A stretch of 64,000 nt of DNA. Source: Coralliovum pocilloporae. GTDB lineage: Bacteria > Pseudomonadota > Alphaproteobacteria > Rhizobiales > Cohaesibacteraceae. Location of the stretch: assembly GCF_030845175.1 (NCBI RefSeq), contig NZ_CP132542.1, positions 1,384,607 to 1,448,606 of the forward strand, given 5' to 3'. Shown here in pieces: positions 18,864 to 26,994 of the stretch. A model generated the notes under the pieces. That model saw only the letters and a program-made list of their open reading frames with translations, did no database searches and was not told the DNA's origin. A program made the position numbers and the translations under genes. Within the stretch, counting starts at the first letter, position 1. Each line of letters begins with the position of its first letter.

Positions 18864-19223
18864 TTACCGTCCGAAGTCATCCTGAATTCTGACAACATCA
18901 TCCTCAGAAAGGAAGTCGCCCAGCTGAGTTTCAACGATGATCATGTCAGTTTCGCCCGTACACGCCATCCGATGCTCAATCAGCGGAGGCACAAAAACTG
19001 TCACACCGGGGCTGAATTGCGTCTCTACTCCATCAATAATAGCAACTCCGCGCCCTTCTACACATGTCCATATTTCCTGCCGGTGCCGGTGATATTGTAG
19101 AGACAATCTGGTGCCGGGAAGAACTGTAATCCGCTTGACCACGTGGAAGGGCCCAGTATCAAGAACAAGCCAATGCCCCCAGGGACGAATATCCTTTTCC
19201 CCTGTCTTGTAGTGAGAAACCAT
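18864..19223 (-). CDS. Stand-alone phosphomannose isomerase type II cupin
   Basis: 119 residues that match only the C-terminal isomerase domain of bifunctional ManC/AlgA enzymes; the nucleotidyltransferase part is absent. Family blocks are complete: RPWGHW, PGTRLSLQYHRHRQEIW with probable metal ligands Gln43, His45 and Glu50, the later ligand His84 in LIEHR, and the ending SEDDVVRIQDDFGR. The expected reaction is fructose-6-phosphate to mannose-6-phosphate, although other sugar phosphates are possible for free-standing copies. It lies between the two putative glycosyltransferase genes, 2 bases after one of them, within a nonulosonic-acid-type operon. This placement suggests that it feeds a mannose-derived precursor into the pathway. 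Confidence 0.85.
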   Translation of the reverse strand: MVSHYKTGEKDIRPWGHWLVLDTGPFHVVKRITVLPGTRLSLQYHRHRQEIWTCVEGRGVAIIDGVETQFSPGVTVFVPPLIEHRMACTGETDMIIVETQLGDFLSEDDVVRIQDDFGR

Positions 19224-19225
19224 AT

Positions 19226-20515
19226 CTAGTTCTCACGCGTCTGGTTGGGTCGATGCGGGCGCATATTTCTGAAAATCCGGTTTGCGAGAAAACGGGTGAA
19301 AGACAGATAGAGATTTATAAACGGCCTTGTCAGCTTGTTCTTGCTGCGTTCATACGCCCTAAAGCCAATAGAGTCGATTGAATACAGCTCTCGCAGATAA
19401 TCAAACCGCGCAGAAGACGCAACAACAGGATGCAGAAAGCGATGACCTCCCTCGCTTGATGATCGTTCCCGTGCGGCAGCAAGAAGTTCATCAATATGCT
19501 TATCAAGACTGATTTCCGGATCTGTCGCAACGTGCTCAAGCCAGTCGCGATTCACCATTGGCACATTATCCGGATCAATCCCGGCAAAATCACGGATAAG
19601 CCCGGAGCCGAAAAAGAACGGCAGACCCGTGTCATCATGTGATCCAAAATCACTGATGATAAGGGTCGGGATATCTGAATAAAGAGCTTCAATCGCGACG
19701 GTTGAACTGATCGTCAGGCAAAGATCACATTCTGACAACAGGTCACTGGCTGATTCATAGGTCAGAAGCAGATTATCAGGCCGCGCTTGCCCAGATCTGT
19801 CTGATGCGTCCAGCAACATCTCAAGATGGGCCTGAGTTCTGTGAATCGTATGCTCACTCGGCCGGGTTCGCGGCTTAACAAAGAGATCCCAATCCGGATA
19901 CCGCCGTGCAAGAGCAACAAGCTGCTCCGTCAGGTACTTTCGATCATCATAAGCACGTGGAATAACAGCCTGCTCAAAAAAGACCATGCGCTTACGGCTC
20001 TTGTTGTCACCAGCCCGCCGCTCAATTTTCTGAAGCGCAGAAACAAGTCCGAAATCTCGCGCATTCGAACCGTCATAGCCGAACGCATCGCACATTGACC
20101 GATAGCTTTCCAGATCCTGTCTGGAGTTGAGCCAGAGAAAATCGGCAGGGGCCCGGCTGGACAAACCATCAAAGGCATAACGCAACACCAGGCCGGGATA
20201 CATGGCAACGATACAGGGGCGCGGGCCCTGGTAATCCTGCAGACGAAGAAAGAATCGCCTGAACGATGACCCATCAAGGGACATGATTAATATATCATAA
20301 TTTTCAAGCACTTCCCGACTGCTCAGGCTGTCCATGCTATGGTGAAAGAGCCTGAACGGAATGTCCATCTGATCCAGTTGCTTCCCACTGATCTGCTGGG
20401 AACGAACTTTCACCAGAGCCAGATCGACCTCAGCTCCGCGCGCGGCAAAAGCCTTGCCGATTGTCGTCACAGTCCGGATAAAAGAATCATAACTTCCGAC
20501 AGCAAGAATACGCAT
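19226..20515 (-). CDS. Putative glycosyltransferase of the polysaccharide locus (DUF6716-like), copy 2
   Basis: 429 residues, starting MRILAVGSYDSFIRTVTTIG, a beginning typical of GT-B proteins. The second lobe has LFVKPRTRPSEHTIHR and CDLCLTISSTVAIEALYSDIP, which align with KPRVRQGE and ISISSTMLIDALLIGKP of the other copy. Identity outside these blocks is low, so the duplication is old and the acceptors or donors may differ. No signal peptide or membrane helix is seen, so it should act on the cytoplasmic face of the membrane. It overlaps no neighbour but lies 2 bases before the cupin gene. Confidence 0.62.
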   Translation of the reverse strand: MRILAVGSYDSFIRTVTTIGKAFAARGAEVDLALVKVRSQQISGKQLDQMDIPFRLFHHSMDSLSSREVLENYDILIMSLDGSSFRRFFLRLQDYQGPRPCIVAMYPGLVLRYAFDGLSSRAPADFLWLNSRQDLESYRSMCDAFGYDGSNARDFGLVSALQKIERRAGDNKSRKRMVFFEQAVIPRAYDDRKYLTEQLVALARRYPDWDLFVKPRTRPSEHTIHRTQAHLEMLLDASDRSGQARPDNLLLTYESASDLLSECDLCLTISSTVAIEALYSDIPTLIISDFGSHDDTGLPFFFGSGLIRDFAGIDPDNVPMVNRDWLEHVATDPEISLDKHIDELLAAARERSSSEGGHRFLHPVVASSARFDYLRELYSIDSIGFRAYERSKNKLTRPFINLYLSFTRFLANRIFRNMRPHRPNQTREN

Positions 20516-20599
20516 GTTTGAAACGTGTCCCAGAGGCCTGAGTGGATTATTGGCCAGAGCAGAGCTGACAATTTTGAGCGCTTATCCAGTTAGACAATT

Positions 20600-21766
20600 T
20601 CAGGAAAAATCATCAAGGGCGATTTCAGCGAGTTGACGGAGTGCACCTTTTCCGCCTTCAGCAGGCAGGACAACATCCGCGATCCGGAGTACCGATGGCG
20701 CAGCATCGGACGGACAGAGACCGAGGGCTGCCTTCCTGATACACTCGACATCATTAATGTCATTGCCGACAAAAGCGATATCTGACCATTCGAGGTCATT
20801 TTCCTCAAGCCAGTTCTCCAGGACATCAGCCTTCTGATCAGCTCCGTGAATAACCTCAAGCTTGAGCTTTTCGGCTCGCCGCTTCACCACCACATTCTGT
20901 TCTTTGGAGAGAACAAGAATCCGGTAGCCCGCACCACGCAGCTTTTCTATCCCCATACCATCCCGACGACTGCAGATAACCGCTTCCTGACCAAGCTCAT
21001 TCACGATAACCCGGTCATCGGTATGGACTCCGTCAAAGTCAGTCACAATCACCCGAATACGCCGGAGCAGCGAAACCTCCCGCAAAGGTCTGTCAGCAAC
21101 CCGGGAGAGGCTTTCCGCGACAAGCCAGTCCTGCACACTGTCAATTTCAATTGCAGGTGCCTTAACCGGCACAGGCAGCAGCTTGCCACAGAAGCGATGG
21201 CCAGCTTTGCGGAAAGATGCAATGTTCATTGTATAAACAGCACCAGTCTCCAGATATTCAGGAGGCAAGTCCTGGCGTCGCTTACGCTGTTGATTGTGAT
21301 CGTGATTAACACCACGCCCAAATCCGTCTTCATCAATCGCCCAGAGAAAACCGTGACTGTCCGTTACAGAAAAGGCGCAGTCAGCACCAGACGCCTCGAA
21401 TGAAGAGACCACAGCATCAATGTCTGTGGATGTTGTGAAGGGCGAGGTACACTGAAGAAAAACCAGTGTTTCCGGTGACAATCCATCCTCTTTCAGCTTG
21501 TCGAGAACATGAAACAGGGCACTTTCCGAGGTTGCAGAATCGGTGGCGATACTGTCGGGGCGCCTGATCGGCACAGCACCCCAATCAACCGCAATTCTCA
21601 GAATGTCATTGTCATCACTTGAAACATAGACAGCATCAATACAGTCGCTTTGACGGGCAGCACGAATGGTGCGCGCGACCAGCGGAATACCGCCCAGCAA
21701 ACGCTTGTTTTTGTCGGGCAGGCCTTTAGAACCGCCTCTTGCTGGAATAACAGCGATGGTCTTCAT
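20600..21766 (-). CDS. CMP-nonulosonate (sialate) cytidylyltransferase fused to a HAD phosphatase
   Basis: 388 residues with two domains. Residues 1-225 are an acylneuraminate cytidylyltransferase: VIPARGGSKGLPDKN binds CTP, and FLQCTSPFTTSTDI is a family block. Residues 236-388 are a KdsC-like HAD phosphatase with all catalytic positions present: Asp243 and Asp245 in DFDGV, Ser288, Lys313 and GNDIND at 335-340. Animal CMAS has the same domain order. The phosphatase half could remove a 9-phosphate from the sugar made by the neighbouring synthase before activation with CTP. It follows the synthase gene by 59 bases on the same strand. A known fusion type, but its use here is inferred. Confidence 0.88.
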   Translation of the reverse strand: MKTIAVIPARGGSKGLPDKNKRLLGGIPLVARTIRAARQSDCIDAVYVSSDDNDILRIAVDWGAVPIRRPDSIATDSATSESALFHVLDKLKEDGLSPETLVFLQCTSPFTTSTDIDAVVSSFEASGADCAFSVTDSHGFLWAIDEDGFGRGVNHDHNQQRKRRQDLPPEYLETGAVYTMNIASFRKAGHRFCGKLLPVPVKAPAIEIDSVQDWLVAESLSRVADRPLREVSLLRRIRVIVTDFDGVHTDDRVIVNELGQEAVICSRRDGMGIEKLRGAGYRILVLSKEQNVVVKRRAEKLKLEVIHGADQKADVLENWLEENDLEWSDIAFVGNDINDVECIRKAALGLCPSDAAPSVLRIADVVLPAEGGKGALRQLAEIALDDFS

Positions 21767-21825
21767 GACACAAAAACTCCGATCATCGCCAGAAACTCAG
21801 CCAGATAGCTCCGGTGGCTTTCCCA

Positions 21826-22761
21826 TCAGGAAGCCAGCTGTTCGATTCCGTTTTTGTCTTTAACCCATTTCAGCTTATCGCGCTGAACCTGCTCAACAGG
21901 AAGAATATCAACTGACTTGTAGGTCAGGGCCTGATCAACATTCTTCACGTCGCGGCACAGGCGACGCAAACCGTCCGGCTCAAGACTGGCAGCATGGTCG
22001 GTCCCTTTGAATGTCCGGTCCAGGGTGAAATGACGTTCGATATAGCCAAATCGGCCCTTGCCATAGACCCGCTCACCGAGCCGGCCAGCAGAGAGAGCGG
22101 CAATGTCAGCCGCAATTCCCAGATGATGACCGGAGAACCCGATAGCTTTGACCTTGTCGCCAAATTCTTCCTGTAACCGGTTGATCTCAAAGATACAGAT
22201 ATCCTCAAAAGCAACCGGATAGCCCGATGTACATGCGTAAAGCACAAGATCATTGGAGCGACCACGATCCGCATAAAACTGAACCAGTTCAGCAATTTCT
22301 TCACGCGTCGTCATGCCAGTTGAAACGTGGATTTCGCCGTCATAGTTCTTGCAGAGATAGTCCTGCAGTTCATAATGCTGGTTTGTTGCAGATGGCAGCT
22401 TAATCAGGGATGGATTAAGGGATGTAATTTCCCTGGCGGAGGTCAGATCCCAGACCGAGGTACTGTACTCGATACCCATCATCCGGCATTCTTCGAGCAA
22501 CTCCTTATGTTGCCCGACCGAAAACTCCAGATATTCCCGGTGATCACCATAAGTGTCTCCATAGGAATTGGCCGGAACCGGATGCGGGGCATTATACTGC
22601 TCGTGTGTCAGGAGCTCCTTGTTGTGCCGCTTCTGAAACTTGGCCACATGCGCATTGCAGATCTTTGCAGCGACCTGAATAAGCTCTTTGGCCAGATCCA
22701 TACGTCCCATATGGTTGCAGCCAATTTCTGCAATAACCTTGACTTCTTCGATATTCGACAT
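21826..22761 (-). CDS. Sialic-acid-synthase-family enzyme (NeuB-like) without the SAF domain
   Basis: 311 residues of the NeuB/SpsE family, which condenses phosphoenolpyruvate with an N-acyl-mannosamine, mannose or their 6-phosphates. Family motifs are present: AEIGCNHMG, AKFQK with Lys41, IKLPSA, HVSTGMTTREE, GFSGHHLG, and ERHFTLDRTFKGTDHAASL near the C-terminus. The usual 345-360-residue enzyme ends in an antifreeze-like (SAF) domain that closes the partner active site in the dimer. Here the chain stops shortly after the barrel, with no sign of a frameshift. It is the first gene of the minus-strand operon. The substrate cannot be read from sequence; the symbol neuB is therefore withheld. 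Confidence 0.88.
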   Translation of the reverse strand: MSNIEEVKVIAEIGCNHMGRMDLAKELIQVAAKICNAHVAKFQKRHNKELLTHEQYNAPHPVPANSYGDTYGDHREYLEFSVGQHKELLEECRMMGIEYSTSVWDLTSAREITSLNPSLIKLPSATNQHYELQDYLCKNYDGEIHVSTGMTTREEIAELVQFYADRGRSNDLVLYACTSGYPVAFEDICIFEINRLQEEFGDKVKAIGFSGHHLGIAADIAALSAGRLGERVYGKGRFGYIERHFTLDRTFKGTDHAASLEPDGLRRLCRDVKNVDQALTYKSVDILPVEQVQRDKLKWVKDKNGIEQLAS

Positions 22762-23085
22762 AGCGCAAACCCGTTACCGGCATTCCCCAAAAACGCCTGA
22801 CGCAGACAAACCGGCCCGAACGCCAGGGGCCTGTTACTGATTTCGCGTGAAACTAGAGTGCTGGCGGGGCATTTGCAAAACTTTTTTCGGAATTGATCAG
22901 ACAAACAGACCGGGCAGGATCCGCACCGGCTACAACATGCGGCACGCGCTACAAAAGGCATTCAACAGCCACAGGCGCGGCAGAAATTTATGCTGTTCCA
23001 GCCGGATTTCATTTTTTCTGTTCAACCATCAGACGATATGTGTCATGTGAATTGCGCATAATCGGCAAGGTTACCGCTGCGCATC
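22762..23085. other. Divergent intergenic region of the polysaccharide locus
   Basis: 324 bases between the NeuB-like gene (minus) and the first KpsS-like gene (plus). I see no credible open frame or RNA gene. It must hold the promoters of both arms of the locus, but no hexamer pair is clear enough to name. A run of T-rich sequence (TTTCATTTTTTCTG, about 23008-23021) is the most AT-rich part. Confidence 0.5.
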
Positions 23086-24378
23086 ATGACCCAACAGCAA
23101 ACATTTCTCTTTCTGCAACCTCATCCGTCTCGCTTTGGCAGTCGGCTGGTTCGCCATATGCGTAGCCTTGGAGTGAGGTGCCTGGTTATCAATTTCTCGC
23201 TGGGCGACTGGATTTGTACTTTTGGTCTGGGTGCCAGAAATTATGTGGGCAAGGTTCGCAACTGGCGCGACTATCTCGAGCGCTTTGTGGACGAAAATAA
23301 CATTACAGATATTGTCTACTACGCTGATCAGCGTCCCTATCATCGCATCGCCAGATCCGTTGCCCGTCATCGCGGTCTGAATGTCTATGCCTATGAATTC
23401 GGTTATTTCCGCCCTGACTGGATCACGCTTGAACGTGGTGGCATGGGGGTGTTCTCACATTTTCCGAATGACCCTGAGCAGATTCGTGAACTGGCAAAGG
23501 ATATAGAGTTCGACGAGCCGGACACGTTTTATCCCTATCAATTCAAAGATGAGGCCTTTTTTGAGGTCATCTATCATCTTGTCCCGTTCTTCTTTCCTTA
23601 TCTGTTCCCCCATTATCGCAAGGACCGCTACTATAATCCCCTGCTTGATTATCTGAGTTACATACCGCGCCTGCTGCGGTCGAAGGCCAATGATCGCAAG
23701 GCCCAGTCCGCAGTTGAAGCTCTGGTTGCTGAAGACGTGCCGTTTTTCGTCGTCGCGATGCAAATGCAGTCTGATTATCAGATCCGCAGAGCCTCTCCTT
23801 ATACCCATCTCAGTGAGATGATTACTGAAGTCGTGGATTCTTTCGTCGACCATGCTCCGGAAAACAGCAAGCTGGTCTTCAAGCTTCATCCTCTGGATAA
23901 CGGCTATGAAAACTGGCCAAAGGTAATCTCGAACTATGCTGAGCAGAAAGGCTGCTCGGATCGCCTTCTTGTAATCGATGGCAGCAATCTCCAGACACTC
24001 TACAAGCATGGCAGCGGCGTCATCGTCATCAACAGCACGGCAGGCCTGTCTGCTCTGGTCAGCAACCTGCCGGTCAAGACACTGGGAACCGCCATTTTTG
24101 ATGTGCCTGAAGTGACGTTCCAGGGTGAGCTGGATGCTTTCTGGACCGAAGGTCATGCACCGGATCCTGAAACGTTTGCGGCTCTGTCAAAGCTGCTGAA
24201 AGCAAGTGTTCAGGTAAAGGGCAACTTTTTCACCAGAGAGGGCCAGAACGCGGCAATCCCGGAATTCGCCCGACGCATCATGACCGGCGACGTGAACAGT
24301 TATGGTGCCTATGTGGAGCCACCACCCCGATTGAAGCGCGCTAAACAAGTGGGTGTGCCGATTACGTATGAAGGCTAG
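23086..24378 (+). CDS. KpsS-like capsule polysaccharide biosynthesis protein, copy 1
   Basis: 430 residues of the Capsule_synth family (KpsS/LipB type). Family blocks are FLFLQPHPSRFGSRL, the GD/AD-x-RPYH motif (YADQRPYH), YEFGYFRPDWITLE, LVFKLHPLDNGYENW and VINSTAGLSAL. In E. coli and Neisseria, KpsS adds the first beta-Kdo to a phosphatidylglycerol acceptor, starting the linker that anchors group 2 capsules. It acts at the inner face of the cytoplasmic membrane. The stop is 8 bases before a second, related gene. This copy keeps the HPLDNGY motif in full and is the better candidate for the canonical enzyme. Confidence 0.85.
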   Translation: MTQQQTFLFLQPHPSRFGSRLVRHMRSLGVRCLVINFSLGDWICTFGLGARNYVGKVRNWRDYLERFVDENNITDIVYYADQRPYHRIARSVARHRGLNVYAYEFGYFRPDWITLERGGMGVFSHFPNDPEQIRELAKDIEFDEPDTFYPYQFKDEAFFEVIYHLVPFFFPYLFPHYRKDRYYNPLLDYLSYIPRLLRSKANDRKAQSAVEALVAEDVPFFVVAMQMQSDYQIRRASPYTHLSEMITEVVDSFVDHAPENSKLVFKLHPLDNGYENWPKVISNYAEQKGCSDRLLVIDGSNLQTLYKHGSGVIVINSTAGLSALVSNLPVKTLGTAIFDVPEVTFQGELDAFWTEGHAPDPETFAALSKLLKASVQVKGNFFTREGQNAAIPEFARRIMTGDVNSYGAYVEPPPRLKRAKQVGVPITYEG

Positions 24379-24386
24379 GCTGAGAA

Positions 24387-25685
24387 ATGTCTTCCGCACC
24401 TCAGAAAACATTTCTTTTCCTACAGGGACCTTTATCCGATTATTACTCCCGGATAGCCGCCTGCCTGATGGACAGGGGCCATATCGTCCACAAAGTCCAC
24501 ATCTGCGGAAATGATGTGATGGACTGGCATCACAAAGGTGCCCATTTCTATCGCGGTTCGCCTAGCGACTTCTCTGACTATCTGTCACGCACCTTCGATG
24601 ACAAGGGGATTACACATATTCTCTATCACGGAGACAGGCGGCCCTATCATCAGGAAGCCATCAAATGGGCTGATATTCATGACATCTCATGCGTCGTAAC
24701 AGAATTAGGCTATCTGAGGCCAGACTGGATGACGATCGAGCATCGAGCCTGTTCCACCGGATCCCATTTCCCCAATCAGGCAAACCTTGTCCGCTCAATT
24801 GCCGAGAAGGTACCGTCGCCCGATTTCTCTCGTCATTATCCAGACAAAACAGCTAGCCTGATCGTACAGGAAGCCCGATTTACTGCATTTAACCTGCTGT
24901 TCTGGCCCGTCTTTCCTCACTATCGATCCCATCGCTCCCAACATCCTGTATCCGTCTATTCCGGATGGCTCTGGGCGAAATTCAAGACCTTGCTGCGAAA
25001 GACCGATCCAACAACAACAGTCGGGCAGCTGAACAAGCGCAAAAGCCCGTATTTTGTCTTTGGCTTGCAGCTGGACGGGGATTTCCAGCTCCGGGATCAC
25101 TCCCCTTTCTCAGATATGTCCGAGGCAATTGGCTATGTTATCCGATCGTTTGCGGCCAACGTTCCAGACAATGCAGTGCTGGTTATCAAGCCGCACCCCC
25201 ATGAAAGCCGTTACCGCAAGCTGAAGCGTACTATTGAGGCTCTCTCCCGACAGTTTGGCGTAGCCGATCGTATTCAGATTGTCACCGTTCCCAGCATCAA
25301 GACACTGTGCACAAACGCTGAAGGGTTCATAAGCGTCAACAGCTCGGCAGGCTTCGAAGCGCTGGAAGCCGGATGCCCTACCCTGTCCATCATGCCGACG
25401 CTGTATGATGTGGATGGCCTGACATTCCAGGGCATGGTTGACCAGTTCTGGGCAAACAAGGCACCGCCGGACGCAGAACTCTACAGAGCACTCAAATGCG
25501 CTCTGGCCGGAACAATCCAGGTCCGGGGTACCTTATACGACACGGAAGGCAGAGATCAGGCAGCCCGGGCGTCTGCAGACAGGCTGGTGGCTGATCAGAT
25601 CAACAGCCCCGACGCTTTAATGAAAGATCCGCCAAGGCTGGCAAAGGCCAAGAAGATGGGCGTAACCTATCAGCCTGGGGCCTGA
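24387..25685 (+). CDS. KpsS-like capsule polysaccharide biosynthesis protein, copy 2
   Basis: 432 residues, a tandem paralogue of the preceding gene with the same block order: FLFLQGPLSDYYSRI, YHGDRRPYHQEA, TELGYLRPDWMTIE and SVNSSAGFEALEAG. It differs where KpsS normally has HPxDNGY: here the sequence is VIKPHPHESRYRKL. The second copy may therefore use another donor or acceptor, for example a different 3-deoxy-ulosonate. It lies 8 bases downstream of copy 1 and is convergent with ugd, with only 2 bases between the stops. No export gene (kpsMTED) follows. Confidence 0.82.
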   Translation: MSSAPQKTFLFLQGPLSDYYSRIAACLMDRGHIVHKVHICGNDVMDWHHKGAHFYRGSPSDFSDYLSRTFDDKGITHILYHGDRRPYHQEAIKWADIHDISCVVTELGYLRPDWMTIEHRACSTGSHFPNQANLVRSIAEKVPSPDFSRHYPDKTASLIVQEARFTAFNLLFWPVFPHYRSHRSQHPVSVYSGWLWAKFKTLLRKTDPTTTVGQLNKRKSPYFVFGLQLDGDFQLRDHSPFSDMSEAIGYVIRSFAANVPDNAVLVIKPHPHESRYRKLKRTIEALSRQFGVADRIQIVTVPSIKTLCTNAEGFISVNSSAGFEALEAGCPTLSIMPTLYDVDGLTFQGMVDQFWANKAPPDAELYRALKCALAGTIQVRGTLYDTEGRDQAARASADRLVADQINSPDALMKDPPRLAKAKKMGVTYQPGA

Positions 25686-25687
25686 CC

Positions 25688-26854
25688 CTAGTCATTTCCG
25701 AACAGATCGCGGGTGAAAACCTTGTCTTGAACATCCGCCAGCTCTTCAGTGATGCGGTTGGCAACAATCACATCAGCCTCTGCCTTGAACGCCTCAAGAT
25801 CACGAAAGACACGGGAATGGAAAAAGTGGTCTTCTTCCAGAACCGGTTCAAAAACAATGACCTCGATCCCTTTTGCCTTTAGCCGCTTCATGATGCCCTG
25901 CACTGACGACTGGCGATAATTATCAGATCCCGTCTTCATCACCAGACGATAGATGCCCACGACTTTCGGCCCTCTCATCAGGATACGGTCTGACAGAAAG
26001 TCCTTTCGGGTTCTGTTTGCATCAACAATCGCCCGGATAAGATTCTGCGGCACATGATTGTAATTAGCGAGCAATTGCTTGGTGTCTTTCGGCAGACAAT
26101 AACCACCATATCCAAAGGATGGATTGTTGTAGTGAGCACCAATCCGCGGGTCGAGCGATACACCCTTGATAATCTGAAGCGGATCCATATTGCCAGCCAG
26201 AGCATAGCTGTCCAGTTCGTTGAAGAAAGCAACACGCATGGCAAGATAGGTATTTGCGAACAGCTTGATCGCTTCAGCCTCATCGGCATCCGTAAACAGA
26301 ACAGGGACATCCCGGGTAATTGCGCTGTTCAACAGCAGATCAGCGAAGACCTCCGCACGCTCAGAGCGTTCTCCGACAATAATACGCGAGGGATGCAGAT
26401 TATCATACAGCGCTTTGCCTTCCCGCAGGAATTCAGGGCTGAAGATCACCTGTTCCGTTTTCAGCCTGTCGCGGATACCCCGCACATAACCGACTGGAAT
26501 CGTTGATTTGATAACAATGGTTGCCGTTCTGTTGCAGGCTATAACCTGCCTGATAACGGCTTCAACGCTGCTGGTGTCAAAATTATTGGTCTTCGGATCA
26601 TAATTCGTTGGTGTTGCGACAATCACGAAATCAGCATCTTGATAGGCCTGTTCAGCCTCGGTTGTCGCAGAAAGATCCAGAACCTTGTTTGCCAGAAAAT
26701 CTTCAAGTTCGGCATCAGCAATCGGGCACTGTCCGTTATTGACCATCTGTACGCGATCTTCCGAAATATCTACCGCGATGACGGGATGATTCTGTGCAAG
26801 AAGTACAGCATTAGACAGCCCGACATATCCCAGGCCTGCAACGGCAATCTTCAT
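25688..26854 (-). CDS. ugd: UDP-glucose 6-dehydrogenase
   Basis: 388 residues, the short form typical of E. coli Ugd. It oxidises UDP-glucose to UDP-glucuronate with two NAD. Visible motifs are the N-terminal Rossmann [39 protein letters not shown], and the catalytic-cysteine block [19 protein letters not shown], followed by [18 protein letters not shown]. This last part is strikingly like enterobacterial Ugd, so the gene could have been acquired by transfer. It lies inside the polysaccharide locus, so glucuronic acid or a derivative is probably a component of the polymer. Confidence 0.95.
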   Translation of the reverse strand: MKIAVAGLGYVGLSNAVLLAQNHPVIAVDISEDRVQMVNNGQCPIADAELEDFLANKVLDLSATTEAEQAYQDADFVIVATPTNYDPKTNNFDTSSVEAVIRQVIACNRTATIVIKSTIPVGYVRGIRDRLKTEQVIFSPEFLREGKALYDNLHPSRIIVGERSERAEVFADLLLNSAITRDVPVLFTDADEAEAIKLFANTYLAMRVAFFNELDSYALAGNMDPLQIIKGVSLDPRIGAHYNNPSFGYGGYCLPKDTKQLLANYNHVPQNLIRAIVDANRTRKDFLSDRILMRGPKVVGIYRLVMKTGSDNYRQSSVQGIMKRLKAKGIEVIVFEPVLEEDHFFHSRVFRDLEAFKAEADVIVANRITEELADVQDKVFTRDLFGND

Positions 26855-26994
26855 GATCCAGCCTCCGGAAGAACCAGCATTCTTTCATTCATCACAAAAT
26901 TCATACCGTCAGTGTGCAACACAGCGTCGTGATGAGTTCTCGGAAGCTGGGATGACGCGTTTTCCAAGGTTTTTCAACTGTTTTTTAGGTCAAA

